Shown: positions 55,150 to 64,000, counted from the first letter of the stretch. The stretch: DNA of 64,000 bases from Bog-532 sp963732345 (GCA_963732345.1 CAVSZI010000017.1:310001-374000), one strand, 5' to 3'. Program-made: numbers and translations. The notes: a model not told the origin generated them from the letters alone.

Positions 55150-55590
55150 GTGACCGCGCGCATCAGCCAGAAGGTAGCGGTCGGCGCGGTCTTCGTCGCC
55201 GCGATGTTCATGAGCATCATGGACACGACGATCGTCAATGTCGCGCTGCCGACCATCGGCCGTGACTTCGGGGTGAGCCCCACCGCCGTCGACAGCATCT
55301 CGATCGCCTACCTGGTCAGCCTGGCCGTGTTCATCCCGGCGTCCGGCTGGCTCGGTGACCGCTTTGGCGGCAAGCGGGTCCTCCTGGCTGCCATCGTGGT
55401 GTTCACCGCCGCCTCGGCGCTGTGCGGGCTGGCGTCCAGCCGGGCTGCCTTCCTGGCGGCCGCAGCGATCTGCCTCTGCGCCGTGGCGTTCTCACTGTCC
55501 ATCCGGGACGCCGACGCGGCCAGCACCATCCCCGGCCGAAGCGGCCCGCACGCGGCCGACTCACCGCCCGCACCCGCGGCAGCCGCCTGA
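55150..55590 (+). pseudogene. DHA2-type MFS pump internally deleted in frame
   Basis: 146 residues where about 500 are expected. Begins normally (GAVFVAAMFMSIMDTTIVNV, ASGWLGDRFGGKRVLLA, helix 3 VVFTAASALCGLASS) then jumps to what looks like the last helix and tail of the same kind of pump (RAAFLAAAAICLCAVAFSLS, then IRDADAAST and a Pro/Ala tail). Helices 4 to 13 are missing but the frame is kept. GTG 55150 has GAGGAGAG upstream. A short membrane protein could still be made. Confidence 0.7.
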
Positions 55591-55606
55591 GTTGACCGTT
55601 GGGCAC

Positions 55607-56581
55607 TCACGAGTTAACGCGAGGGAGGGCTCTGCGCAGGCCGTCGCGGCCCGCGGTGGTCCGGCCGCTGAAGCCCTGCCCGGCGCGCTGCGCCCAGTCC
55701 GCTTCGGTGATCGTGTCCGGTCCGGCCGGAAGGTAATGGCTGAGGATGAGTTCGCGGGCCCGGGAGCGTTCGGCGACATCTCCAACCTGGGTGACGTCGG
55801 TAAGCGCCCTGGCCATCCGGTCCATCTCGGTACGGCCGGCGCCGTGCCGCCCGAGGTAGCCAAGATCGGCGACGCAGTGGACGAGGATGTCGGCCCGCTG
55901 GGCCAGGGCGATCAGATCGCCGTTCACGGTGGTGTCACCGGAGAACACGACCGAGCCGTCCGCGGTGTCAAAACGGTACGCAAGCGCCGGAACCGCGCGG
56001 CCGTGCGTCACGGCGACGGCGGTGACCCGGATAACTCCGTCGTCGAAAACGACGACCGGAACCTGGGTGATGGCCTCGGTCCCTTTCGCAACATGAATGT
56101 CGATTCCCCGGACGAGCGCGCCCGCGTCCGGCATGTGGGCATCCAGCGGCATGACGTTCAGATGGTAGGCGTAGCCGGCCAGGATGTTCTCGACCAGGTC
56201 CGCCGTGCCGGGGGCCGGTAGTTCCGGGTGGATCGTGGTCCCGCGATGGAAGGTGGCATCGCCTGCTGGAAGCGCTTCGGGCCGCGACGGCCCGTAGACG
56301 CGGATCGGCGCGAGCGGGCCGTTGTCGCCGACGCGGCCGCCCCACGGGTAAAGGAGCATGCCGGCCAGATCACCGGTGTGGTCGGCATGCAGGTGGGTCA
56401 GGAACACGGCCTCCAGGCGGGAGAAGTCGAGTCCCGCGCCGGCGAAGGCGGACGGCGACCCGCGACCGCAGTCGATGACGAAGACCCGTTCGCCGACGAT
56501 GAGTGCTGCGGAGATCCCCGCGCGGCCGGCCACGGGCATGGGTGCGCCCGCCGTCCCAAGGAGCACCAGCTCGGTTGCCAT
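55607..56581 (-). CDS. Metallo-beta-lactamase-fold hydrolase
   Basis: 324 residues. MBL/RNase Z-like: zinc motif VFLTHLHADHTGDLAGML, further ligands in AVTHGRAVPALAYRF, VVFSGDTTVNGDLIALA and ELILSHYLPAGPD. The FSGDT and LILSHY features match the arylsulfatase/RNase Z branch; substrate unknown, not an antibiotic lactamase by look. No signal peptide. ATG 56579-56581. Confidence 0.9.
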   Translation of the reverse strand: MATELVLLGTAGAPMPVAGRAGISAALIVGERVFVIDCGRGSPSAFAGAGLDFSRLEAVFLTHLHADHTGDLAGMLLYPWGGRVGDNGPLAPIRVYGPSRPEALPAGDATFHRGTTIHPELPAPGTADLVENILAGYAYHLNVMPLDAHMPDAGALVRGIDIHVAKGTEAITQVPVVVFDDGVIRVTAVAVTHGRAVPALAYRFDTADGSVVFSGDTTVNGDLIALAQRADILVHCVADLGYLGRHGAGRTEMDRMARALTDVTQVGDVAERSRARELILSHYLPAGPDTITEADWAQRAGQGFSGRTTAGRDGLRRALPRVNS

Positions 56582-56835
56582 GTTCGCCCCTGCTTCTCGT
56601 CATAAGGTGCTGCGGAACTGCCGCCGCCGGTAGCCGGAAATCTCTCTCGATCGTCCGCGCGTTGCTGTAAACACCATCCTCGCGCAGCTCCGCAACGGGA
56701 CAATGCCCCCGCGGCGGCCGCTGGGCGCCAGAGCACGTTGCTACCCTCGGAACGCTGGATCGCGGGAGGGTCGCTGCCCCGAGCCCCTGACGGACTACGC
56801 TCGGGTTATCGTGACAGGGACAGAGGGGAGCACGG

Positions 56836-57147
56836 ATGTCATCACCGTCGGAGCCTGTGCACCTCAACAACCATCACCGGAATACGCTGCGCCAGATCTT
56901 CCAGCATCCCGTGAGCCATAACATCGAGTGGCATTCGGTGGTCTCGCTGCTGGAGGCGGTCGGCTCGGTTGTGGAGAACCACGATGGCATGGTCGCCGCC
57001 ACGGTCGGATCTGAGACCGAATATTTCGAACCTCCCGCGCATAAGGACATCGACACCCAGACGGTTGTCGACCTGCGCCGGGTACTGAGCAGCGCCGGCT
57101 ACGGAACCGGAGCCGGGAACGTGGCCGCCCGGGATCAGGAAGATTGA
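56836..57147 (+). CDS. HicA-like small protein, unknown function
   Basis: 103 residues. HLNNHHRNTLRQIFQHPVSH, NIEWHSVVSLLEAVGSVVEN, HDGMVAATVGSETEYFEPP, HKDIDTQTVVDLRRVLSSAG. The arrangement (helix, strands with a small-residue turn, HKDID then helix) recalls the double-stranded-RNA-binding fold of HicA toxins, and similar stand-alone genes are common in actinobacteria. No HicB partner is adjacent, so toxin activity is not implied. GGGGAG precedes ATG 56836. Confidence 0.65.
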   Translation: MSSPSEPVHLNNHHRNTLRQIFQHPVSHNIEWHSVVSLLEAVGSVVENHDGMVAATVGSETEYFEPPAHKDIDTQTVVDLRRVLSSAGYGTGAGNVAARDQED

Positions 57148-57363
57148 CCGCTTCAGCCTGTCCGCCGGGCGGCGACAGGTCATCACCTCGGGGCCGGACC
57201 GCGAACCGGGACCGGACCGTGAACCGGGGCCGGCTTCTGCGCGGGCCGCGGCTGAGATAAACGCGTTACACGCGGTAGCGGGACGTTCCGCATGGCAGCG
57301 CTCCTCTGGCCAGAGTTGCCCTCGGCCATACCGCTTCCCGAGGATCGCCCGTAGGCTCTTCGC

Positions 57364-58389
57364 GTGGTGGTGATCGACTTCGAGGAACGAGACCTTGAGG
57401 CGAGAGTGCCTGATCTGGCCGCTGGCGGGGCTTGGACCCGGGTGCGGCTGCGCTGGCGGCGGGACCCGCTGACGGGGACGAGCGCCCGGATCCTCACGGG
57501 GGTGAAGCTCCAGCCTTCTCGCCGGCCGGACCTGACTGAACTCACGGCCAAGCCCGCCTTTTGCCCATTCGACATCGAGCACCTGCAGACGGCTACCGTC
57601 CCGTTTCCGGCCGAGCTCACCAGCGAGGGCCGCATCCGCCTCGGTAGGGCCGTGGTCGTGCCCAACATCCTGGCGTACGCGACCCACAGCGCGGTCGGCA
57701 TCTATGACCCCGGGCGGCACTTCCTCGACCTGGATGACCTGACGCCTTCCCTCGTCGGGGACGCCCTGGCCGCCATGGTCCGGCACGCTCAGGCGGTGCG
57801 GCGCCTGGACCCGGCGGCGCTGTGGAGTTCGATCAACGGCAACTACCTTCCGCCCTCCGGCTCTTCGCTGATTCATCCCCACATCCAGTCCGCGCACGAC
57901 GCTTACGGCCTGACCGGCCAGCGCTTGCTGGTCGAGCAGTCGAGAACATGGCAGGAAAGGCACGGCCCCTACTGGGGAAACCTGATCGAACAGGAAGCCG
58001 GCGGTCCCCGGTGGGTGGGACACATCGGCCGGGTGGCCTGGCTGACCCCCTTCGCGCCGAGCGGGTTCCACGAGGTGTGGGGAGTGGTCAGCGGGGCGGC
58101 TGATGTGACCGAGCTGACCGAGGAGGACAGCCAGGCGCTGGGGCAGGGACTCTCCCGGGTGCTGGCCACCTACCGGGCCTGGAACCTGACCTCGTTCAAC
58201 TTCGCCGTGATCGGCGGCGGCCCGCAGGCAGCCGAGTGCGGGCACCGGGTTGTGCTCAAGGTGGTCAGCCGGTCGAATGCGGAACCCATGTACCGCAGCG
58301 ATGCCACCTATTTCGAGCGCCTCTACGGGGAGGCATTGATCGATCTGAGCCCGGAGGATGTGGCGGACGGCGTCCGGGCCGGATTTTGA
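57364..58389 (+). CDS. GalT/HIT-superfamily nucleotidyltransferase-like protein
   Basis: 341 residues. Resembles galactose-1-phosphate uridylyltransferase: CPFDIEHLQTATVPFP at the N-terminal, VVVPNILAYATHSAV, and the active-site triad region SSLIHPHIQSAHDAYG. Only one HxHxQ motif is present where GalT has HPHPQ, so uridylyl transfer is likely but the sugar is open. Start is one of three successive GTG codons (57364 used); a TAGGCT box sits seven bases before, suggesting a leaderless message. Confidence 0.8.
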   Translation: MVVIDFEERDLEARVPDLAAGGAWTRVRLRWRRDPLTGTSARILTGVKLQPSRRPDLTELTAKPAFCPFDIEHLQTATVPFPAELTSEGRIRLGRAVVVPNILAYATHSAVGIYDPGRHFLDLDDLTPSLVGDALAAMVRHAQAVRRLDPAALWSSINGNYLPPSGSSLIHPHIQSAHDAYGLTGQRLLVEQSRTWQERHGPYWGNLIEQEAGGPRWVGHIGRVAWLTPFAPSGFHEVWGVVSGAADVTELTEEDSQALGQGLSRVLATYRAWNLTSFNFAVIGGGPQAAECGHRVVLKVVSRSNAEPMYRSDATYFERLYGEALIDLSPEDVADGVRAGF

Positions 58390-58407
58390 TCCAGAGCTTG
58401 TCCGGGC

Positions 58408-59562
58408 CTAGATGGCCTGGATGAGGATAGTTCGCAGGTCGGTGTGGCTCAGCGCGACGGGGTTGCCCTGCATGCTGCTTGATCTGCTGGCCTTGCCGGC
58501 CACGTCGTCGGCGTGTTCGGGCCGGATGCCGAACGCGGCCAGGCCGGGTACCGCGAGCAGGGTCATCGTCTCGCGGATCCAGGCGATTCCGTCTTCGGTG
58601 GATGCGGCGGGTTTTCCGGTCAGCAGCCGGGCTGTTTCGGTGTACCGGGCCAGAGCGGGGTGGTCCGGCTGCCCGGATCGCAGCACCCTGACGTTTGCTT
58701 CTATGACGGGTGCCAGCAGCGCGGCGCAGGCCATGCCGTGCGGGACGTCGGCGGTCCCGCCGATGACGCCGGCCAGGCCGTGGACGGCACCGAGCTTCGC
58801 GTTGGCCAGCGCGATCCCGCCCAGCAGGCTGCACAGGGCCATGTCGGCCCGTGCATCCAGGTCGTTGCCGTCGGCATAGGCGGCGCGCAGGCCTGCCGCC
58901 GCGCGGCGCAGGCCCTCGCGGGCCAGGCCGTCGGTCAGCGGGTTCGCCCGGACCGAGACGAACGGCTCCAGGCACTGGGTGAGCGCGTCCAGGCCGCTGG
59001 CCGCGGTGACCGGCGGCGGGCAGGATGCGGTGAGCTGGGGATCGACCAGCGCGACCCGGGGAATCATCAGCCTGCTGCGCAGGCTCACCTTCACCCGGTG
59101 CGCGGGGGAGGCGAGCACGGCGTTGGCGGTCACCTCCGCCCCGGTGCCAGCGGTGGTGGGCACCGCGGCGCATGGCACGGCGGGCCGGCTGAGCGTCCGC
59201 CCGGACCCGACGACCTCCAGGTAATCCAGCGGGTCACCGCCGTTGCCCAGCAGCATGGCCACGGCCTTACCAGTGTCGATGACGCTGCCGCCGCCGATCG
59301 CGGCGACAACGTCAGCGCCGTGCTCGCGCGCGGCGGCCACGCCCGCGCGGGCCAGCTCGACCGTGGGCTCGGCCGCCACCGGGAACACCGCGGCCGGCAA
59401 CCCCAGCCCGGCCAGCAGCCCGGCGTGGCGCGCCGGGTTGGCGCCCGTGCACACCAGCACCCGCGACCCGAGACCCGAGAGCACGCCCGGCAGCTCCGCT
59501 ACCCGGCCGGCACCGACCATGATGCGGGCCGCGGTGGCGAACTCGAAACTCATCATGGTCAC
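58408..59562 (-). CDS. Iron-containing alcohol dehydrogenase
   Basis: 384 residues, Fe-ADH/maleylacetate-reductase family. NAD site VVAAIGGGSVIDTGKAVAML, metal-binding region AASGLDALTQCLEPFVSVRA and AVHGLAGVIGGTADVPHGMA with conserved Asp and His residues. Reduces or oxidises a small alcohol/keto-acid. GTG 59560-59562 overlaps the stop of the ABM gene (GTGA), so the two are coupled; two ATGs lie 2 and 3 codons on. Pairing of an ABM monooxygenase with a maleylacetate-reductase-like enzyme fits degradation of an aromatic or quinol compound. Confidence 0.9.
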   Translation of the reverse strand: MTMMSFEFATAARIMVGAGRVAELPGVLSGLGSRVLVCTGANPARHAGLLAGLGLPAAVFPVAAEPTVELARAGVAAAREHGADVVAAIGGGSVIDTGKAVAMLLGNGGDPLDYLEVVGSGRTLSRPAVPCAAVPTTAGTGAEVTANAVLASPAHRVKVSLRSRLMIPRVALVDPQLTASCPPPVTAASGLDALTQCLEPFVSVRANPLTDGLAREGLRRAAAGLRAAYADGNDLDARADMALCSLLGGIALANAKLGAVHGLAGVIGGTADVPHGMACAALLAPVIEANVRVLRSGQPDHPALARYTETARLLTGKPAASTEDGIAWIRETMTLLAVPGLAAFGIRPEHADDVAGKASRSSSMQGNPVALSHTDLRTILIQAI

Positions 59563-59882
59563 GGCGGGCTGCCCGCCCAGCGCTCGCTGCCCGCCGGGAA
59601 CACCACGGAGTACCGGGTCGATGCCCGCGGCTCCGCCATCATCTCCGCGACCGCATCACGCCAGGCCGCATAGTGCGGCGTCAGCTTGTGCGCAGCCGGG
59701 GCATCGGCGTCACGGTAGACCTCGGTCAGGACCACATGCGCCGGGTCGGCCTGATCCTGGAGAACGTCGAAACGCAGCACGCCGGGCTCGGCCAGCGATG
59801 CCTGCGCATTGACCAGGGTGGCGGCCAGGAAATCCTCGATCCGTCCGCTCCGGACGCGCGCATGAACGTGAACGACCAGCAT
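59559..59882 (-). CDS. Antibiotic biosynthesis monooxygenase (ABM) domain protein
   Basis: 107 residues. Dimeric alpha/beta-barrel, cofactor-free oxygenase or LsrG-like isomerase: LVVHVHARVRSGRIEDFLAA, EPGVLRFDVLQDQADPAHVV, EVYRDADAPAAHKLTPHYAA. First gene of a two-gene operon with the Fe-ADH. Substrate unknown; quinols are the common choice for this group. Confidence 0.88.
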   Translation of the reverse strand: MLVVHVHARVRSGRIEDFLAATLVNAQASLAEPGVLRFDVLQDQADPAHVVLTEVYRDADAPAAHKLTPHYAAWRDAVAEMMAEPRASTRYSVVFPAGSERWAGSPP

Positions 59883-60000
59883 GTGCCCATCCTGCTACAC
59901 GACGGTCACCGCAGCACCCGCGCCGGCTCTCACGATCCCCGGACGGCTGGCCGCTGACCGGCATCAGGGGACCACGGACAAATGGCCCACGCCCCCGTGC

Positions 60001-61062
60001 TCAGACCCGGGCGTTAAGGAGGTCGCCCAGGTGGCGGTCGATCTGCGGCATATAGGTCGGGGCGACGCCGAACAGGGCCAGGTGCCCGATCACGTCCTCC
60101 ACCACCCGCAGTTCGCTGTTCTTGATCAGCTGCTGCTCCGGCGCGCAGTCACGGACGGGGAACAGCAGGTCCTCATCGATCGGGATGACGAAGGTCCGAG
60201 CGGTGATCCGGGCCAGTGCGGCGGCCAGGTCACCACCGGTGTGCCGGGCCACGTCGCCGCGCTGCCATTTCCAGGACTGGGTGAGCAGGTCGTTCGGATC
60301 CAGCACGGTGAAGTACGGCTCCAGGAAACCGGTCATGAACTCGTCCCTGGTCTGGAAATCCAGGGCGCGCCATACCTCCTGCTTCCAGAACTCGGTGGAG
60401 AATCCGACTACGGCCCAGATGTGCGCCTGGCGCTTCAGGCCCGCCTCGACGTCGGTGTTCGAGGCGTACTCCCCGCCGTTCCAGCCCGGGTCGGACCAGG
60501 TCGCCTCCCGCATGGTCTCGGCCAGCAGGAAGTTATGCGGGGTGCTGCGCGCGGTGCCCGCGATCGGGGCGGCGCGCAGCACCTGGTCGGGGAACCGTAC
60601 CGCCCACTCGTAGGTCTGCTGGGCGCCCATCGACCCGCCGACCACGAGCGCCAGCCGTTCGATGCCGAAGTGCCGGCGCAGCAGCCGTTCCTGGGCCACC
60701 ACGTCATCGCCGATCCGCACCCGGGGGAAGTTCGGCATGGCCAGCCCGGCGTTGGCGCCGTCCGCGTTGTGCGGGGAGGTGGACAGGCCGCTGCCGATCT
60801 GGTTGACCGCGATGATGAAATACCGCTCCGGGTTCAGCGCGTGCTCCGGGCCGACATACACGTCCCGCCAGATCTGGTGCGTACCCGAGTACCAGGTGGT
60901 GATCAGGATGGCGTTGTCCCTGGCCTCGTTCAGCTGGCCCCACGTGGTCACGGCGAGCTGGCAGTCCGGGATCGAGCCGCCTTCCTCCAGGTCGAGCCGC
61001 CCGATGCTGATCAGCTCGTAGTCGCCGTGGAACTCGTGCGAGTAGAACGGGTTGTCGATCAT
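60001..61062 (-). CDS. Alpha/beta-hydrolase of the homoserine O-acetyltransferase superfamily
   Basis: 353 residues. HAT-like fold: YSGTHQIWRDVYVGPEHALN, nucleophile elbow VVGGSMGAQQTYEWA, acidic residue in VIPIDEDLLFPV, and final His in VIGHLALFG. The HAT-specific active-site environment is partly changed, and the gene follows a Baeyer-Villiger monooxygenase with an ATGA overlap (61059-61062), so ester hydrolysis of the monooxygenase product is more likely than methionine biosynthesis. Confidence 0.85.
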   Translation of the reverse strand: MIDNPFYSHEFHGDYELISIGRLDLEEGGSIPDCQLAVTTWGQLNEARDNAILITTWYSGTHQIWRDVYVGPEHALNPERYFIIAVNQIGSGLSTSPHNADGANAGLAMPNFPRVRIGDDVVAQERLLRRHFGIERLALVVGGSMGAQQTYEWAVRFPDQVLRAAPIAGTARSTPHNFLLAETMREATWSDPGWNGGEYASNTDVEAGLKRQAHIWAVVGFSTEFWKQEVWRALDFQTRDEFMTGFLEPYFTVLDPNDLLTQSWKWQRGDVARHTGGDLAAALARITARTFVIPIDEDLLFPVRDCAPEQQLIKNSELRVVEDVIGHLALFGVAPTYMPQIDRHLGDLLNARV

Positions 61063-62450
61063 GTCAGGGCGCCTTCCTTGTCCGTGCTGCCGGTGAACTC
61101 AAATCCCTCGAAGCCCGCCGCGGCGATCTCGTCGCATTTCTGCCGGTACGGTCCGACCAGACCGAGGTAGGGCATGAAGACGCGCGGCTTGCCGGGGATG
61201 TTCGCGCCCATGTACCAGGTGTCGGCCGTGGGGAACAGCGAGGCCTGCGCCACCTCCTGGTTGTGCGCGACCCAGGCGTCCTCCGCCTGGGACGTGGGCT
61301 CGATGGCCTGCGCGCCACGGTCGCGCACCGCCCCGATGATCCGGGCGACGAACTCGACGTGCTGCTCGATCGACACCGGCATGTTCGACAGCACCGAGGG
61401 GCTCTGCGGGCCGGTGATCGTGAACAGGTTCGGGTAGCCGGCGCTCGTCAGCCCCAGGTAGGTGCGCGGGCCGTCGGCCCACTTGTCCCGCAACCGCTGC
61501 CCGTCCCGGCCCCGGATGTCGATCTTGTTGAGCGGCCCGGTCATCGCGTCGAAGCCGGTGGCGTAGACGATGGCGCCGAACTCGTACTCCGTCCCATCCG
61601 TCAGCCGCAGCCCGGCCGGGGTGATTTCGGCGATCGGGTTGGCCTTCACGTCGACCAGGTGCACGTGCGGCAGGTTGAACGTCTCGTAGTAGCCGGAGTC
61701 CAGCGGGACGCGCTTGCAGCCGAACGCATAGCCCTTCGGGGTCAGCAGCTCAGCGGTCTCCGGGTCGTGCACCTTCTCCCGGATCCGTTCGTTCAGGAAC
61801 TTACGGACCTTGGCGTTGGCCTCGTCGGAGAAGAAGATGTCGAGGTAGCTGCCCAGCCAGATCCCGAACCCGCCCTGGTTCCAGCGCTCCATGAGCTCGC
61901 GCTCGATCTCCTCATCGGAGGACTCCAGCGCGCCCTTCTCCAGCAGGTACAGCTCGAAGCCGAAGTTGGAGGACCGGACCCGCGCCCAGATGCCGGCGTA
62001 GTCCCCCTGCCGGGTCTGCTTCACCCGCGGGTCCACCGGGCCGTTGCGGGCCGGGAGGATGTAGTTGGGGGTGCGCTGGAACACCGTCAGATCCGCCGCC
62101 TGCCGGGCGATCAGCGGGATGGCCTGCACGGCACTCGCGCCGGTGCCGATGACGGCGACCCGCTGGCCGGTGAAGTCCACGCCCTCGTGCGGCCACAGGC
62201 CGGTGTGGTAGGAATCCCCGGCGAACTTGTCCGCGCCGGGGAACTTCGGGACATTGGACGCCGACAGGGCCCCGACCGCGGTGATGACGAACTGCGCCGT
62301 GACCTGCTGGCCGGTGTCGGTGGTCACCGTCCACCGGCTGGCCGCCTCGTCGAACGTGGCCGCGGTGACCCGGGTGCTGAACTCGATGTCGCGGTACAGG
62401 TCGAAGCGCTGCGCGACATGCTCCAGGTAGGCGAGGATCTCGCGCTGCTC
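61059..62450 (-). pseudogene. Baeyer-Villiger monooxygenase without its N-terminal FAD domain start
   Basis: From QREILAYLEHVAQRFDLYRD on this is a type I Baeyer-Villiger enzyme, including the family fingerprint FAGDSYHTGLWP (FxGxxxHxxxWP), the NADPH Rossmann motif GQRVAVIGTGASAVQAIP, and a normal C-terminus. The first ~110 residues with the FAD GxGxxG are missing: left of ~62,450 the sequence is an AraC gene on the other strand. Inactive as it stands unless an external start supplies the FAD domain. Coupled by ATGA to the hydrolase gene. Confidence 0.75.
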
Positions 62451-62957
62451 GACGAGCTCAAGGCCGACGACCCGGCGATCCATGCGGCCGTCATGGCGAT
62501 CGCGAGGGAGGCCGCGCAGGGCGGTGCGGGCAGCCGGCTGCTGATCGACTCGCTGTCGTGCCAGCTGGCCGTGCACATCCTGCGCCGGCACGCGCACGTG
62601 CTGTTCCGCGAGCCGGACAACAGCGAGGGACTCACGTCCCGGCAGGAGCGGACCGTACGGGATTACGTCGGCGCACACCTGGGCGGGAACATCTCGCTGG
62701 ATGATCTGGCCGCATCGGTGGCTCTCAGCCGGTTCCACTTCGCCCGCATGTTCCGCCAGTCGGTGGGAACCAGCCCGCACGAGTTCGTGCTGCGGCAACG
62801 GCTGCTGCGGGCCCGGGCGATGCTGAGCCGCACCAACGCTCCGCTGCCGGAGGTCGCGGCCAGCTGCGGGTTCGCTGACCAGAGCCACATGAACCGGGTG
62901 TTCAGGAAGCGCGTCGGGCAAACTCCCGGCCAGTTCCGCGCTTCCGGTAACCGGTAG
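62451..62957 (+). pseudogene. AraC-family regulator without its N-terminal domain
   Basis: Remaining 168 codons carry a partial sensor region (DELKADDPAIHAAVMAIARE, LLIDSLSCQLAVHILRRHAH) and an intact AraC DNA-binding domain: GNISLDDLAASVALSRFHFA, RMFRQSVGTSPHEFVLRQRL, LPEVAASCGFADQSHMNRVF. No start codon of its own; the frame continues leftward only as antisense of the monooxygenase. It was evidently divergent from the monooxygenase and probably controlled it. Confidence 0.75.
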
Positions 62958-63144
62958 GGGCCCCCGACGACCGCCGATGAGGCGCCGGTCGCCTGGGGCA
63001 ACCTGGTGCCGTCTCTCCCGCGCCGGCGCCGACGGCTACGGCGGGTGACCAAAGGGCGCCGGGGATAACGCCGAGGGTGAACAGGCGTTCCGAGACGCCG
63101 TTCGGTCGTCTGCGAGCCGGGACTCTGGTGGGAATCCTCTGGTG

Positions 63145-64000
63145 TTAGCCGATTCTGCGGTCGTGGCCGGCCCATTCCTTATCGCGAAGTTCCGCCTTCT
63201 GGATCTTGCCGGTGGCTGTCTTGTGCAGTTCGGTGATCTCGACCGCGACCGGCCGCATGTAGCCGGAGAGGTGCTCTTTGGCGTAGGCGAGGATGTCTTC
63301 GGCGGAGGCGTGCTCGCCGTCTTTGAGCTCGACGAAGGCCTTGGGCCGCTCGCCCCATTTCTTGTCCGGCGTGGATACGACCGCCACGGCGGCCACGGCC
63401 GGGTGCCTGCCGATCGCCGTCTCGACCTCGATGGTGGAGATGTTCTCGCCGCCGGAGACGATGATGTCTTTCTTGCGGTCACGCAGTTCGATGTAGCCGT
63501 CGGGATGGCGGACCGCGAGGTCGCCCGAGTGGTACCAGCCGTCCGCGAGCGTCTCCCTGGTCTGCTCCGGATCTTCGAAATAGCCGGTCATCACGTTGTT
63601 GCCGCGCATCAGGACTTCGCCGAGCGACTCACCGTCCGCCGGTACCTCGCGGCCCTGGCCGTCGACGACCCGCACCGGATCAGCGATCACGTAATTCACG
63701 CCCTGGCGTCCCAGTAGCCGGGCCTGCTCCTCGACCGGAAGTCCCGCCCAGTGCTCCTGGCGCTCACAGATCATGTAGGGACCGAACAGTTCGGTGGCCC
63801 CGTAGACGTGGACGGGCCGGAGCCCCATGTCGGTCAGACGGGCGAACAGCTGGGGGGTCGGCGGCGAGCCCGATACCGTCGTGATGATCTCGTGGTCGAG
63901 CTTGTGGGCGCTCTCGTGGTCGAGGATCGACGCCTGGACCGTAGGGGCGCCGTTGTAATGGGTCACGCCCTCGCTGTCGATCAGCGCCCAGACACGCCCG
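63145..64000 (-). CDS. Acyl-CoA synthetase (AMP-dependent), C-terminal part
   Basis: Runs off the window at 64,000, so the start and P-loop are not seen. Contains PVHVYGATELFGPYMICERQ (A5), NVMTGYFEDPEQTRETLADG and WYHSGDLAVRHPDGYIELRD (A7), RKKDIIVSGGENISTIEVET (A8), and the catalytic Lys end TATGKIQKAELR (A10). Fatty-acyl or short-chain acid substrate. Typical of FadD-like medium-chain enzymes of actinobacteria. Confidence 0.9.
   Translation of the reverse strand, partial: GRVWALIDSEGVTHYNGAPTVQASILDHESAHKLDHEIITTVSGSPPTPQLFARLTDMGLRPVHVYGATELFGPYMICERQEHWAGLPVEEQARLLGRQGVNYVIADPVRVVDGQGREVPADGESLGEVLMRGNNVMTGYFEDPEQTRETLADGWYHSGDLAVRHPDGYIELRDRKKDIIVSGGENISTIEVETAIGRHPAVAAVAVVSTPDKKWGERPKAFVELKDGEHASAEDILAYAKEHLSGYMRPVAVEITELHKTATGKIQKAELRDKEWAGHDRRIG

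Noticed and set aside
56836..57147. HicA toxin of a toxin-antitoxin pair
   Set aside because: No HicB-like partner within reach; the protein resembles widely found stand-alone relatives.
60001..61062. Methionine biosynthetic homoserine O-acetyltransferase (metX)
   Set aside because: No methionine gene nearby, and translational coupling to a Baeyer-Villiger enzyme points to an ester hydrolase.
61263..62957. Single 564-residue AraC protein
   Set aside because: Residues before 62,451 are the antisense of the monooxygenase gene; only the last 168 codons are AraC-like.

Overview
The window is high-GC DNA (about 70% by eye) with GTG and TTG starts, frequent ATGA/GTGA stop-start overlaps and an actinobacterial gene order. 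pgsA-patA-pimA (phosphatidylinositol mannoside synthesis), pdxS-pdxT, an Eis-type acetyltransferase, a Ddn-like deazaflavin protein and GTP-dependent PEPCK all point to a mycelial or soil actinomycete. A streptosporangialean-type lineage is a guess; no rRNA, tRNA or other taxonomic marker is present to settle it.

Layout. Bases 1-16,900 are conserved core DNA, almost all on the minus strand: HIT protein, PIP synthase, PIM acyltransferase, PimA, a LemA-like protein, PdxS/PdxT (PLP), YebC, Eis, RuvCAB, YajC and SecD/SecF, with an EF-G paralogue on the plus strand. Bases 17,000-24,900 hold a broken hydrolase, the phosphoketolase-acetate kinase pair, a flavin/PNPOx-fold protein and Tex. Bases 25,000-41,300 are accessory: a serpin, a PucR regulator, SDRs, a nitroreductase, a DUF222-HNH protein, a GntR/FAH/SDR catabolic locus, several small proteins, DUF899 and Ddn-like proteins. 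Bases 41,400-51,800 carry PEPCK, a DUF2993 protein, a patatin, a gamma-carbonic anhydrase, a DHA2 MFS pump, a flavodoxin, a methyltransferase and a lipoprotein hydrolase. Bases 51,900-64,000 carry an SDR, several broken regulators and pumps, an MBL hydrolase, a GalT-like HIT protein, a monooxygenase/Fe-ADH pair, a decapitated Baeyer-Villiger monooxygenase with an alpha/beta hydrolase, and an acyl-CoA ligase running off the end.

The main unusual signal is structural. The accessory part contains many tandem repeats (9 to 59 bp units, both intergenic and in frame inside genes) and many genes with clean deletions. Two divergent regulator/target pairs (LysR|MFS near 53,840; Baeyer-Villiger monooxygenase|AraC near 62,450) have each lost both 5' ends together with the promoter region between them. 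Other remnants include an MFS pump reduced to its first and last helices, a hydrolase without its nucleophile elbow, an orphan LacI helix-turn-helix, a 5' stub of an enoyl-CoA hydratase and a LysR without effector domain. Together they suggest slippage or short-homology deletion acting often on this genome, or assembly collapse; long reads would separate the two. No CRISPR array, tRNA, rRNA or intact transposase was recognised.
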